Positions 25,653 to 34,021 of a stretch of 43,906 bases of DNA are shown here, piece after piece. The DNA comes from an uncultured Chloroflexota bacterium. Lineage in GTDB: Bacteria > Chloroflexota > Anaerolineae > Anaerolineales > Villigracilaceae. The notes below the pieces were generated by a model. That model was not told the DNA's origin. It saw nothing but the letters and a program-made list of their open reading frames with translations, and did no database searches. How positions within the stretch are numbered: position 1 is the stretch's first letter; the number at the start of each line of letters is the position of its first letter. The position numbers and the translations under genes are program-made. The stretch covers positions 1 through 43,906 of the forward strand of contig CAIWRB010000128.1 of NCBI GenBank assembly GCA_903914955.1. Reading direction: 5' to 3'.

Positions 25653-25686
25653 AAAGAGGAGCTGCTGTTTTTTGCGGCTCCTCTTT
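25653..25686. terminator. Bidirectional terminator between the MATE and PPOX genes
   Basis: AAAGAGGAGC (25653-25662) pairs with GCTCCTCTTT (25677-25686), extended inside by further GC pairs, around a T-rich loop. It separates convergent genes and can serve both. Confidence 0.88.
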
Positions 25687-25689
25687 ATT

Positions 25690-26061
25690 CTATGCCTGAA
25701 TTATTATGGCAGTATATTTTGCGCCGCCGCGCATTCTGCCGAGTAAGCCGAAGAAGTAGAACATTGCACCATATTTTTTCTTCATCAATACTTCCAGCTG
25801 TTTGATCGTTTCGGGGGATTCATTGGTCTGGGCGCGGGCGTCCAGCCACTCACCTGTGGGTTCTCCTGAAGCTGTCGAAGGCGCAACGCGGACCGTGCCA
25901 TTGTTGCGAATCCGCTTGGCTTTGCCAGACCCAGCCTGGGTCCAGACCTGAAGCATTTCTTCATCCTGCACAAACCAAACGGGAGTTTTGATTCCCTGTC
26001 CATTTTTGCGAAAGGTTTCGATATTCAAATATTGCTGTTTTTCAAATTGTTTGAGATTCAC
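25690..26061 (-). CDS. PPOX-class (FMN/F420-type split-barrel) oxidoreductase
   Basis: A 123-aa small split-barrel flavin- or F420-binding protein. It has the order FRKNGQGIKTPVWFVQDEEMLQVWT, then SGKAKRIRNNGTVRVAPSTASGEPTGEWLDARA, and a C-terminal KKYGAMFYFFGLLGR. The pattern resembles PPOX-class F420-dependent reductases of about 130 aa. I chose the GTG start at 26061 because AAAGGA sits at ideal spacing; the frame is open 10 codons further to a TTG. It is convergent with the MATE gene and separate from the light locus downstream of it on the same strand. Confidence 0.8.
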   Translation of the reverse strand: MNLKQFEKQQYLNIETFRKNGQGIKTPVWFVQDEEMLQVWTQAGSGKAKRIRNNGTVRVAPSTASGEPTGEWLDARAQTNESPETIKQLEVLMKKKYGAMFYFFGLLGRMRGGAKYTAIIIQA

Positions 26062-26288
26062 AGGAGTCCTTTGTATTATTTTGATTTCCAATCATTGAAG
26101 TGCTGCCACTCAATGTTGGATAATAGTAATTTCAAGTCGAAGAAGAGTATAACCGAGGTTTGTTTTGGCGATATATCCCAGGTTGTATTTGTGAGCGTGA
26201 TAATATCCATCAGAGAGGAATTAGCTATGGTAAGAAAAATAAGTTTGCAATGATATAAGGAATAAGCCGTGAGAGGAATCGGCTTTTG

Positions 26289-27257
26289 TCATTTTAGTGT
26301 GGAAAGAAATTCAGTCACGGCTTGCATGAATTCAATTGGTTTTTCTTCATGGGGAAGATGTCCGCTTTGTGCTATTACTTTTAGCATGGCGTTGGGTAAT
26401 TCGTCCGCCAGGCGCAGCGACTGTTCGGTTGGGACGATGCGGTCATCGTCGCCTGTGATGACAAGCGTTGGCACGCTGATTTCAGATAGTCGTTCAACCA
26501 ATCCACTTTCCTGGCTGGAGACTGTGAGCTGCCAGAGTGCCTTGTCCCAGTTTTCAATTTGAAGTGGTTTTTGATAGCCTTCGAAAATAGCGGGTGTGAT
26601 CTTGGATGGATCGTGCCAGGCTGTTTTTATGAATTCAGTTCCCTGTGCCTGAAGTTGACGCGCCAGGAGTGGCCCGAGATGATTCATTTGCGGTGTATTC
26701 AAAATTGGTCTAACCCAGGAGGGCGCGCCGCCGCCCGCGTAAACTGCCGCATCCACAAGGATCAACGCTTGCACGCGTTCTGGGTATTGCAGAGTGACCT
26801 GCATGGAAACTGTTCCGCCTGCTGAATTGCCGATCAAAATTGCTTTTTCGATGTTGAGCTTATCCATTAATCCAATCACAAGATCGACCTGCGCCTGCGG
26901 GCTATAGGGATTTTCCCCTTCCCAGTTTAGCGGGCGTTCGGTCAAACCGAAAGCGGGGCGGTCGTATGCGATCACGGTTCCAAATTTTGATAATGGTTCG
27001 GTCACTTCATGCCATGAGAATAGGCTTGCGCCAAATCCGTGCAGCAGAATAAAAGTGGGTTCGCCTTGTCCGTATGTTTTGTAATGTACTTTAAATCCGC
27101 TCAGTTCAATGAATTGGCTATCCGCGTCTGCTAATTGCTCAACGGATTTTGTGCTTTCGAGTGGCGGCACACTGACAAGGAATGGCCCGATTATTACTGC
27201 AAGGAAAAGTGTGACAAGGATAATTCCGGTGGCGCGTAAAATATTTTTGATCTTCAT
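26289..27257 (-). CDS. Alpha/beta hydrolase with N-terminal membrane anchor
   Basis: A 322-aa protein. Residues 8-30 form one hydrophobic helix, then an alpha/beta hydrolase fold: oxyanion segment ILLHGFGASLFSWHEV near 70-85, nucleophile elbow GNSAGG (Ser near 144), acid GDDDRIVPTEQS near 269-280 and catalytic His in SGHLPHEEKP near 297-306. It is likely an anchored esterase or lipase, or an epoxide- or haloalkane-type hydrolase; the substrate is unknown. Its start overlaps the photolyase stop by 4 bases, making it the last gene of the light-linked run. Confidence 0.9.
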   Translation of the reverse strand: MKIKNILRATGIILVTLFLAVIIGPFLVSVPPLESTKSVEQLADADSQFIELSGFKVHYKTYGQGEPTFILLHGFGASLFSWHEVTEPLSKFGTVIAYDRPAFGLTERPLNWEGENPYSPQAQVDLVIGLMDKLNIEKAILIGNSAGGTVSMQVTLQYPERVQALILVDAAVYAGGGAPSWVRPILNTPQMNHLGPLLARQLQAQGTEFIKTAWHDPSKITPAIFEGYQKPLQIENWDKALWQLTVSSQESGLVERLSEISVPTLVITGDDDRIVPTEQSLRLADELPNAMLKVIAQSGHLPHEEKPIEFMQAVTEFLSTLK

Positions 27258-28612
27258 TTATTTTCCTTTGAAATACTGTATGCTTTCAGTGTTCTTTCTT
27301 TTACGATTCCATGTTCCACAATCGGTTTATCAGGATAGCCCGTCACTTTGATTTTATTTTCCCAGGGCGCGTGAATCTCTTTAGCATTTACCCCGCGCAA
27401 TTCGGTAACCCACTTGCGGATGTAATCTCCGTTCAGGTCGAACTTTGCACTTTGTAAAACAGGATTAAAAATTCTAAAGTATGGCGCGGCGTCTGTGCCT
27501 GTACCCGCTGTCCATTGCCAGCCGCCGTTGTTCGCGGCTATATCACCATCGAGCAGGTTTTCCATGAACCACGCTTCACCCCAACGCCAGTCGATCAATA
27601 AGTCCTTTACCAAAAAGGACGCGACGATCATCCGCGCGCGGTTGTGCATCCAGCCAGTTTCTTTGAGCTGGCGCATTGCCGCATCCACAATCGGCATACC
27701 CGTTATTCCATTTTTCCAAGCGCTGAATTCGGATTCTTTATTTCGCCACGGGATGTTTGCCAGCGAAGCGTTGAAGGCGTTTTTGCTGACATGCGGAAAG
27801 TGGTAGAGGATTTGGATATAGAACTCGCGCCAGATGAGCTCGTTCAGCCAGATTTCCGCCCCAGATCTTTCCCCGGCGCTTTCTGACTTTGCCCAAGCCT
27901 GCTTCGCCGCACTGACAGCTTGTCTCAGCCCGAGCATTCCGAATCGCAGGTATGGCGAGAGTGCGGACGTTCCATCCAAGTCCATGCGATTTCTGGTTTC
28001 AGCATATGCAAATATTCTTTCCGACATAAAATCTGTTAATTGCCGCAGTGCTTTTACTTCACCCGCAGGGAATAATGGATTGCTCTCAAAACTTGGAATG
28101 GCTTCACTTTTAATTCCCGCGGGCGTGTTGAGATATTTTGGCGCAGGAATTAATTTTATGTCCTGTAATAATGATTTCCATACTTTTGAATACGGTGTGT
28201 AAATGGTGTAAGGTTTGCCGTCCGCTTTTTTGACAAACTCGGGATGATGAACGATTTGACCATGGATAAGTTGCAGTGGAAGTTGACTTGCCACAAGCGC
28301 GTCGCGTTTGCGGGCGTAGGGTGTGTAATCTTCTTCAGCGAAAATTGTTGTTGAGTTGGTTTCTTGAATTAGCTGACAAAACACGTCAACGGGTTTGCCT
28401 GCGCGGATGACAAGATATGATCCGCGCGATTGCAAATTTTTATTGAGGGAGGAAAGCCCTTCGTAGAGAAAACTTTGTCGGCGCGGAGATTGAGAGGCGA
28501 ATGCAGGGTCAAGGATAAAGACTGGGATGACGTCACCAAGCCTGAGTGCGGAATGAAGCGTTGGGTTATCAGTCAGCCTTAAGTCGCGGCGAATCCACCA
28601 GATCGAAGTCAT
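27254..28612 (-). CDS. phrB: Class I CPD photolyase (deoxyribodipyrimidine photolyase)
   Basis: A 452-aa flavoprotein that repairs UV-induced cyclobutane pyrimidine dimers with blue light. The N-terminal antenna domain starts TSIWWIRRDLRLTDNPTL. The C-terminal FAD domain has NELIWREFYIQILYHFPHV, WKNGITGMPIVDAAMRQL, TGWMHNRARMIVASFL, WRWGEAWF and ANNGGWQWTAGTGTDAAPY, all diagnostic for class I CPD photolyases. I chose the ATG at 28612 because it begins the conserved domain and forms an ATGA overlap with the upstream gene; the frame is open 37 codons further. Its place in a cluster with heliorhodopsin and a B12 photoreceptor fits light-induced repair. Confidence 0.93.
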   Translation of the reverse strand: MTSIWWIRRDLRLTDNPTLHSALRLGDVIPVFILDPAFASQSPRRQSFLYEGLSSLNKNLQSRGSYLVIRAGKPVDVFCQLIQETNSTTIFAEEDYTPYARKRDALVASQLPLQLIHGQIVHHPEFVKKADGKPYTIYTPYSKVWKSLLQDIKLIPAPKYLNTPAGIKSEAIPSFESNPLFPAGEVKALRQLTDFMSERIFAYAETRNRMDLDGTSALSPYLRFGMLGLRQAVSAAKQAWAKSESAGERSGAEIWLNELIWREFYIQILYHFPHVSKNAFNASLANIPWRNKESEFSAWKNGITGMPIVDAAMRQLKETGWMHNRARMIVASFLVKDLLIDWRWGEAWFMENLLDGDIAANNGGWQWTAGTGTDAAPYFRIFNPVLQSAKFDLNGDYIRKWVTELRGVNAKEIHAPWENKIKVTGYPDKPIVEHGIVKERTLKAYSISKENK

Positions 28613-29271
28613 GCTGTTTTGCGTCGTTTGAAGATTCTGAAAATGATGAATCCTAAAATGACTGCCGCACCTGCGAGCAGATATGCGCCGTGCCCGAAGA
28701 AGAAATGAACTTGCACCCACCAAACTGGGAAGAGAAAGAAATCGCCCACCCCAAATACTTCTGCGCGCCCGCTGTCCATTACATATTTTCCGGCCAGACC
28801 ATCTGGCTGCCAGATGACAAGATAATATTCACCATCGGCGGGCAGGGATATGTCGAGGTTTTGGCGTCCCCAGTAAAGTGTTTGGGTGAACGGCTCGTAG
28901 AAATCGGCGCTGACTTCGGAAGGGAAGATGAGCGCGCCGAGGTTTTCTGGATGTTCAGACGGGAGTTGATCGTGATCAGCTTCGGGCAAGCCAGGACCAA
29001 AGAGCGCCATGTTGACCGAATAATTTTCTAGACCTTTTACTGCGGGGATATTAACACCAGCGTAAAGATTTTGTCCCTGCTTGCATTCGAAGGTGTACAC
29101 GTGGACTTTGTCTGCGGGCAGGCTGCGATAGAAGGCGAAGGATGTGGATAAGTTGTCGATGATTGTGACATCTTCATCGCCCCACATCGGACGATGAGCA
29201 GAGACGCTTGAAACAGGAGCCAATGAAACAAGCGCAATGATGATGAGAATCAACAATCGTTTGAGTTTCAT
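28609..29271 (-). CDS. Secreted or membrane-anchored protein of unknown function
   Basis: A 220-aa protein with a signal peptide (residues 1-25, ending VSSVSA-HRP), an extracytoplasmic region of about 150 residues rich in beta-type segments (VHVYTFECKQGQNLYAGVNIP, DGEYYLVIWQPDGLAGKYV), and a C-terminal membrane helix near 193-212 followed by the basic tail KRRKTA. The pattern GxYYLVIW...GxYV is seen in pre-peptidase C-terminal-like beta sandwiches, but this is only a resemblance. It overlaps photolyase downstream and the next gene upstream by 4 bases each, so it is tightly co-expressed with photolyase. Confidence 0.75.
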   Translation of the reverse strand: MKLKRLLILIIIALVSLAPVSSVSAHRPMWGDEDVTIIDNLSTSFAFYRSLPADKVHVYTFECKQGQNLYAGVNIPAVKGLENYSVNMALFGPGLPEADHDQLPSEHPENLGALIFPSEVSADFYEPFTQTLYWGRQNLDISLPADGEYYLVIWQPDGLAGKYVMDSGRAEVFGVGDFFLFPVWWVQVHFFFGHGAYLLAGAAVILGFIIFRIFKRRKTA

Positions 29272-29906
29272 GTCAATTGACCCTGAACGGTGTTTTGAGC
29301 CTGTACTTTCTTTCCATTGACTTCGAGATCGATCTTGTTGTTGCGATCCAAGGTTAACTTGCCAGTGTTGTTGGCGTTGTCGTTGAAGTTGAGAAAACCA
29401 TAAGCGCGGATGCGAGTACGGCCAATGAGCGAGAGCGCGAGCTCGCTGGTGATAAGGCCGGTTAATTCGGCGGTGTAATCGCCTGACTTGAAATTGAATT
29501 TGGATGGCGCGGGCATGCCGAGTCCGCGCAAGCCAACGGTGGTGCCTGTGATCTCTTCGCTGCCTGAAAAAATGTCTTTGTTGGGCATGACGGCGGTGTA
29601 TGTAATTAAATAATGCGGCGTTGTTGAGACTAATCTGGCAGTGACCATTGCGCCTGTCAGCGGATCTGCTTCGCTCACTTCATCACCTTTTGAGTTGAAT
29701 TGCGGCTGATAGTAAGCGCGCCCGAAAGAGGTGGAGGATGTGACTGCATACATGGCGATGTGCGCGAGGGCTTCAGCAGTTTTATTTTCCGCAATTAATG
29801 CAGGGACAGATATCAGCCGTTGCGTTTTGTGCATACGGCGTACCACATACCCGAGCAGAGTGATGCCATTTGGCGGTAGTTCATAACGGACAATTTGATC
29901 GAACAT
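29268..29906 (-). CDS. Protein of unknown function (212 aa)
   Basis: No signal peptide and no clear membrane helix. The N-terminal third is helical and mildly hydrophobic (ALIAENKTAEALAHIAMYAV). The rest is beta-rich, with GMVTARLVSTTPHYLITYTAVMP-like strands and repeated short Gly/Asn turns (RAYGFLNFNDNANNTGKLTLDRN). I recognise no family. It overlaps the secreted-protein gene by 4 bases and lies 2 bases after the MFS gene in the same operon, so the two unknown proteins may work together beside photolyase. Confidence 0.7.
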   Translation of the reverse strand: MFDQIVRYELPPNGITLLGYVVRRMHKTQRLISVPALIAENKTAEALAHIAMYAVTSSTSFGRAYYQPQFNSKGDEVSEADPLTGAMVTARLVSTTPHYLITYTAVMPNKDIFSGSEEITGTTVGLRGLGMPAPSKFNFKSGDYTAELTGLITSELALSLIGRTRIRAYGFLNFNDNANNTGKLTLDRNNKIDLEVNGKKVQAQNTVQGQLT

Positions 29907-29908
29907 GA

Positions 29909-31129
29909 TTAATCCGAAGCGAGCGTTGGCACAGTTTTATTCTGCTTGAGTGTGGCAACGATGGGATGATTGAATATCGTAAAGTAAACATAAATGCTGA
30001 CTCCGACCATGACGAATGCGCCGAATGCGCCTGGCGCCCATGCGCCAACCTGTTGCAATAAGACGCCGCCGAGAAGTGGGGCAATGATGCGAGTGGAACT
30101 TTCCACTGCCGTGGATAAACCCAGAATGCCGCCGATCTCCTGTGGGGCCACGGCTTTCGTGAGTGTGCTGGAAAGTAATGTGTTGAGCAGTCCGCCTGAC
30201 ATGGCGGTGGGCGTCATGATGATGTATAGCCATAAAACGGATGGAGCCAGCGCCCAGCCAAGTAATGAAATTCCCATCAAGACCACAGAAGCGGTGATCA
30301 GTACATCTTCACGGAAGCGGTTGGTGAGGCGGCCAACGAGAAATCCCTGCACGATGACGGAGAGCACGCCAACATAAGTCAACACAAAACCAGTATCGCG
30401 CGCGCTGAGATTAAATTTAGCGAGCGCATATAACGAGAAAATGGTTTGAAAGATCGCGAATGCCAGGCCGAAGAAGAAACGTGTGATCAGGATCGAACCA
30501 GTGAACGGACGTTGAAACGCGACCAGTAGAGCATTCAAAGAAACGGCTGGACGTTTCTCGGTCATTTGACTGCGCTTCTCTTCGGTGAGTGATTCGGGCA
30601 GCCAGGCGTAGATCAAGATCAGGTTAAGGAATGAGATCGTCGCGGCGGCAAAGGCCGGCACGGCATAGCCCCATTGACTGAGCAATCCGCCGGTGACGGG
30701 ACCGATGATAAAGCCGAGTCCGAATGCCGCGCCGATCATGCCCAATCCCTTTGAGCGATCTTTTGCATCGGTCACATCGGAAATGTAGGCTTGCGCCACG
30801 CTCAAGTTGCCACCCGTCAAACCGTCAATGATTCGGCTGGCGAACAACATCCACAAGGCGTTGGCGAAGCCGAGCAGCAAAAAGCCAAGAAAAGTTCCGA
30901 AGACGCTGAGCAGCAAAATCGGGCGGCGTCCGAAACGGTCAGAGAGTCGACCAAGGATCGGCGCGCCGATCAATTGCATCAATGCGTAGGATGCGATCAA
31001 AATACCAGTCGTGGTTTGATTCGCAGAGAAAGTTTTTGCGTAATATGGCAGTAGCGGCAGGATTAGGCTGAAACCGAGCAGGTCTATGAACACCACTAAA
31101 ATAATTGAGAAGAGACGTTTGTTATTCAT
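29909..31129 (-). CDS. MFS transporter (TetA/DHA1-like)
   Basis: A 406-aa major facilitator with 12 predicted helices. Helix 1 is LFSIILVVFIDLLGFSLILPLLPYY. The loop 2-3 motif A is GRLSDRFGRRPILL near 60-73, and the helix 5 motif is GMIGAAFGLGFIIGPVTGG near 127-145, as in TetA-type proton-drug antiporters. The ribosome site AAAAGGAAAAA lies before the ATG. It overlaps the SDR gene upstream by 8 bases. An exporter for a lipid-derived or toxic compound is a reasonable guess in this cluster, but the substrate is unknown. Confidence 0.92.
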   Translation of the reverse strand: MNNKRLFSIILVVFIDLLGFSLILPLLPYYAKTFSANQTTTGILIASYALMQLIGAPILGRLSDRFGRRPILLLSVFGTFLGFLLLGFANALWMLFASRIIDGLTGGNLSVAQAYISDVTDAKDRSKGLGMIGAAFGLGFIIGPVTGGLLSQWGYAVPAFAAATISFLNLILIYAWLPESLTEEKRSQMTEKRPAVSLNALLVAFQRPFTGSILITRFFFGLAFAIFQTIFSLYALAKFNLSARDTGFVLTYVGVLSVIVQGFLVGRLTNRFREDVLITASVVLMGISLLGWALAPSVLWLYIIMTPTAMSGGLLNTLLSSTLTKAVAPQEIGGILGLSTAVESSTRIIAPLLGGVLLQQVGAWAPGAFGAFVMVGVSIYVYFTIFNHPIVATLKQNKTVPTLASD

Positions 31130-31991
31130 TTTTTCCTTTTATATATTTTGATTGATACACTTTTTGATAGTGCAATTCGAACTCAGGAGTTTTTCCAGTT
31201 TTGGTCAGGTTCTCCCAGCCGACGCGGATCAGGCCGAGCAGGGGAGTCCATGGTTTGAACAACTGGATTTCGGTAAACTCCCTGCGGTTGTTGGTTATTG
31301 TTTTCACCAACTTATCCGCGGCATGTTTGGCAGGCTGACCAAGAAAGCGCAGAACGAAACCAAAGTTCTTCATCAGTTCCCTGCCGCGCTCGCCGACCAC
31401 GATTGGACTCGTAAGCATATCGGTGGTCATCATGCCAGGACTGAATCCCAAAATTTGCACGCCGCTGCCTTTTAGTTCGGTTGCGAGAGTGCGGGTGAAA
31501 GACGTGATCCAGGCTTTCGTCGCACCATAAAGTCCAGTGGGTGAAGCGGGGCGCAGAAAACTTCCGTTGCCATAAATGTTGACGAGCAGACCCTCTTTGC
31601 GCGGCAGCATGTAATGCATGATCGCCTGTGTGCATTGCAACACACCGAGATCGTTTGACAGGAACATATCCAACGCTTCCTGTGGATCCATATCCAGCAT
31701 CATGCCTGCGGCGTTGGAATAGCCAGCGTTGTTGATCCAGATGTCGATTCGGCCAAATTCTTTTATGACATCCTCAACCAATTTGTAGACTTGTTCTTCT
31801 TCGCGGACGTCCATCACAAATCCACTCACGCGACCTTTGGATTGGAGACTGGCTAAAGAATTGTCCACTGCCTGTTGGCTTCTTCCGGTAACGGCGACGG
31901 TTGCTCCCGCTTCGAGCATGGACTCGGCGATGGCGTAACCAAATCCGCGTGAAGAACCTGTTACTACAACGATCTTATTTTTTAGATTCAT
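31122..31991 (-). CDS. Short-chain dehydrogenase/reductase (SDR)
   Basis: A 289-aa Rossmann-fold oxidoreductase. The cofactor loop is VVTGSSRGFGYAIAE (residues 9-23), followed by INNAG near 85-89 and the catalytic YGATK near 155-159. It is of the classical type, with the Arg after the glycine loop suggesting NADPH. A hydrophobic substrate such as a lipid or retinoid is possible because SDR genes often sit in light-regulated operons with photolyase and lipid-modifying enzymes. The C-terminal ~50 residues extend beyond the core and may contact membrane. It overlaps the preceding gene by 4 bases. Confidence 0.92.
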   Translation of the reverse strand: MNLKNKIVVVTGSSRGFGYAIAESMLEAGATVAVTGRSQQAVDNSLASLQSKGRVSGFVMDVREEEQVYKLVEDVIKEFGRIDIWINNAGYSNAAGMMLDMDPQEALDMFLSNDLGVLQCTQAIMHYMLPRKEGLLVNIYGNGSFLRPASPTGLYGATKAWITSFTRTLATELKGSGVQILGFSPGMMTTDMLTSPIVVGERGRELMKNFGFVLRFLGQPAKHAADKLVKTITNNRREFTEIQLFKPWTPLLGLIRVGWENLTKTGKTPEFELHYQKVYQSKYIKGKNE

Positions 31992-32998
31992 GCCGCCTCT
32001 GAAGTTATGCTCTGAGGTTTGCGTTTGAACAGATTAACGATCCAGTTGATGAGTAGGAAGAGGCCGTATAGTACAAAGATAAATAGATAATCAATAACGG
32101 GAATACGAATGACTTCATTCAAGTCACCGAGCCGTCCCATAAAAGCATACGTGCCGACAGTGATGACGATAAACCCGATGGCGAGTCCGCGTTTGGTCCA
32201 GGTACTTAATCCGAGACCATACATTTGAGTGAGGATGATCATTGCGCCGAAGCCGAAGGCGAACATCTGCCAGAAGGCCTGTCCCTGAAAGATGGCAACT
32301 GCTACGCCGTGGATCAACACGAAGGCTTCGAGGAAGAATGTCCAATATTTATTCAAATGGGTGCGATTGAAAATCAGCGCGGATTGGGCGATGATCAGGA
32401 AGTTATAATAGAATCCCATCAAATGCCCGAAGGTGTTGGCGGTCGGGTGATACCAGTAATCGTAAATGATCGCCCACGCAAAAAGGTAGCCGTGATATTT
32501 TTTGACGATCTCGATGAAGGCCGTGTGGAATTTAAACTTCTTGCCGAAGATCAACCCGCGGCGCGGGGTTTCGAGAATAATGATGATCATCAACATGACC
32601 GCCACAGATCCGAGCGCGGTCACTTCGGGTACATCCTGCGCGAGACCGTCATACCATAGTTGAGTCTGTGCTACATGCAGCAGTGCGAATAAAATATTTA
32701 CACCGATCAACGCCCAGTTGAACCATTGCAAATTATTCGTGTACTTTGGTTTCTCGCGTTTGGCGTACCAGATCAATCCCCACACGATCAGGTTATGGAG
32801 AATGTATCCAAGCCAGGCGGTGATGCGCGCCATGTCGCTGCGTTCCACCAACCGCCACGGATAGGCGAATGGGACGGTATGCCCTATAATCTCGAAGCGG
32901 GTCAGGCTGGCGGCGGTAAATCCGATCACAGCCGTCAAAGCGGCGGAAATGAGCACGCCGCCAAGTATCAATTTAAGGGAATTATTTTTTGTTTGCAT
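31988..32998 (-). CDS. Polytopic membrane protein of unknown function (336 aa)
   Basis: About nine hydrophobic helices spread over the whole protein, with an intracellular basic C-terminus (LFKRKPQS). Distinct polar or aromatic motifs are WRLVERSDMARITAWLGYILHN near 48-70, AWAIIYDYWYHPTANTFGHLMGFYYN near 174-198 with a His and Trp/Tyr-rich helix, and IHGVAVAIFQGQAFWQMFAFGFG near 228-250. I recognise no family; the conserved His and aromatic residues inside helices might bind a cofactor. It has its own promoter candidate upstream and starts the SDR-MFS-photolyase sub-operon. Confidence 0.75.
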   Translation of the reverse strand: MQTKNNSLKLILGGVLISAALTAVIGFTAASLTRFEIIGHTVPFAYPWRLVERSDMARITAWLGYILHNLIVWGLIWYAKREKPKYTNNLQWFNWALIGVNILFALLHVAQTQLWYDGLAQDVPEVTALGSVAVMLMIIIILETPRRGLIFGKKFKFHTAFIEIVKKYHGYLFAWAIIYDYWYHPTANTFGHLMGFYYNFLIIAQSALIFNRTHLNKYWTFFLEAFVLIHGVAVAIFQGQAFWQMFAFGFGAMIILTQMYGLGLSTWTKRGLAIGFIVITVGTYAFMGRLGDLNEVIRIPVIDYLFIFVLYGLFLLINWIVNLFKRKPQSITSEAA

Positions 32999-33010
32999 GG
33001 TTTTCTCTTT

Positions 33011-33040
33011 ATAGTATCAGGATGATTCCTGCTGCCACAA
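33011..33040 (-). promoter_or_regulatory. Promoter candidate with a palindrome in its spacer, upstream of the 336-aa membrane protein
   Basis: On the minus strand TTGTGG (33035-33040) and TACTAT (33011-33016) are separated by 18 bp. The spacer contains the perfect palindrome CAGGA-TGAT-TCCTG (33018-33031). Long spacers with an internal dyad are typical of MerR-type regulated promoters, but the -10 is close to the start codon and the match is moderate. Confidence 0.4.
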
Positions 33041-33116
33041 TGATTTGTAAAATTTGAACGATCGATATTCTCCAAAATCCAAAAAACTATTTGCCTGCTT
33101 TTTTAGTAGATGAAAA

Positions 33117-33983
33117 TTACAATCGGGGAATTAATACAGGAGTACTTTTCTTGTAGGACTCATAATCTGCCTGTCCGCCCCATTTTTTATCAGCCTTATT
33201 CTCAAGCAGTGGAACTCCACTGACACGAGTCAGAAGCAAAGTGACAAACACAGGAGAGATCAAAGCGACCCATTGCCAGCCTTGCAGAACAGGTAAGGCG
33301 ATCATTGCCACGCCGACCCACAGAATGATCTCACCAAAGTAATTGGGATGACGGGACCGTGACCATAGCCCTGTTTGGATAAACTTGCCTTTGTTATCAG
33401 GATTCGCGTTGAAGCGGCGTTTTTGAGAGTCGGCGGCAACTTCAATGGCAAAGCCGAAAATCCAAACCAGAAAACCGATAATGGCAAATAGATCCAATTC
33501 CTTGCGGCTGGTGCTTGTAATGGCAACCAGTGCCGCAGCCATCGTGAACGTTACCCACAAACCCTGGATGGTCCAAACGTTTAGAAAACGGATAAAGGAA
33601 GGTTTGATCTCGTCAAACCGATCATCCTTCCCCGCTTTTTGGATGCGACCGAACAGGAAACTGCCCAGTCGGATTGCCCAGATGACGACAAGAGCCGCCA
33701 GTAAAATTGATCTTCCATCAGCGCCTTTGCTAAAAAAAACTGCAATTGCAATGACGGAAATATAAGTGAGACTTCCAGTCAGATCGAAGAATTTTTCAGT
33801 CTGCGCCAAATAGGCCGGGATAAAGACCAGCCACTGGATCAGAAAAGCCAGCCCGACTGAAAAAGCAAATAATGGAACTCCAGCAATCGAAGCCCCACCC
33901 TGACTGCCCGCCAAAGCGACCAGAATGCCGATCAATATCAAAATAGGAAATGCAATTAGTGCATTGCGATCTGTTGTTTTCAT
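33117..33983 (-). CDS. DUF1295-family membrane protein (steroid 5-alpha-reductase-like)
   Basis: A 288-aa polytopic protein of the DUF1295/isoprenylcysteine methyltransferase-like superfamily. There are about six helices. The C-terminal core has FAIEVAADSQKRRFNANPDNKGKFIQTGLWSRSRHPNYFGEI split over residues 178-220, with the hallmark SRHPNYFGE cofactor-binding segment. Family members are NADPH-dependent reductases or methyltransferases of lipids. I chose the ATG at 33983, after GAGGAGAAAATTT, over the frame's earlier start. DUF1295 genes recur in light- and singlet-oxygen-linked lipid modification clusters, which fits here. Confidence 0.85.
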   Translation of the reverse strand: MKTTDRNALIAFPILILIGILVALAGSQGGASIAGVPLFAFSVGLAFLIQWLVFIPAYLAQTEKFFDLTGSLTYISVIAIAVFFSKGADGRSILLAALVVIWAIRLGSFLFGRIQKAGKDDRFDEIKPSFIRFLNVWTIQGLWVTFTMAAALVAITSTSRKELDLFAIIGFLVWIFGFAIEVAADSQKRRFNANPDNKGKFIQTGLWSRSRHPNYFGEIILWVGVAMIALPVLQGWQWVALISPVFVTLLLTRVSGVPLLENKADKKWGGQADYESYKKSTPVLIPRL

Positions 33984-34021
33984 GAAATTTTCTCCTCGTA
34001 TAATTTTTTGTTGAACACGGA

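Noticed and set aside
26264-26285. Small hairpin AAGCCG/CGGCTT downstream of the alpha/beta hydrolase gene
   Set aside because: A 6-bp stem with a 10-base loop and no T-run on the transcribed minus strand is not a convincing terminator.
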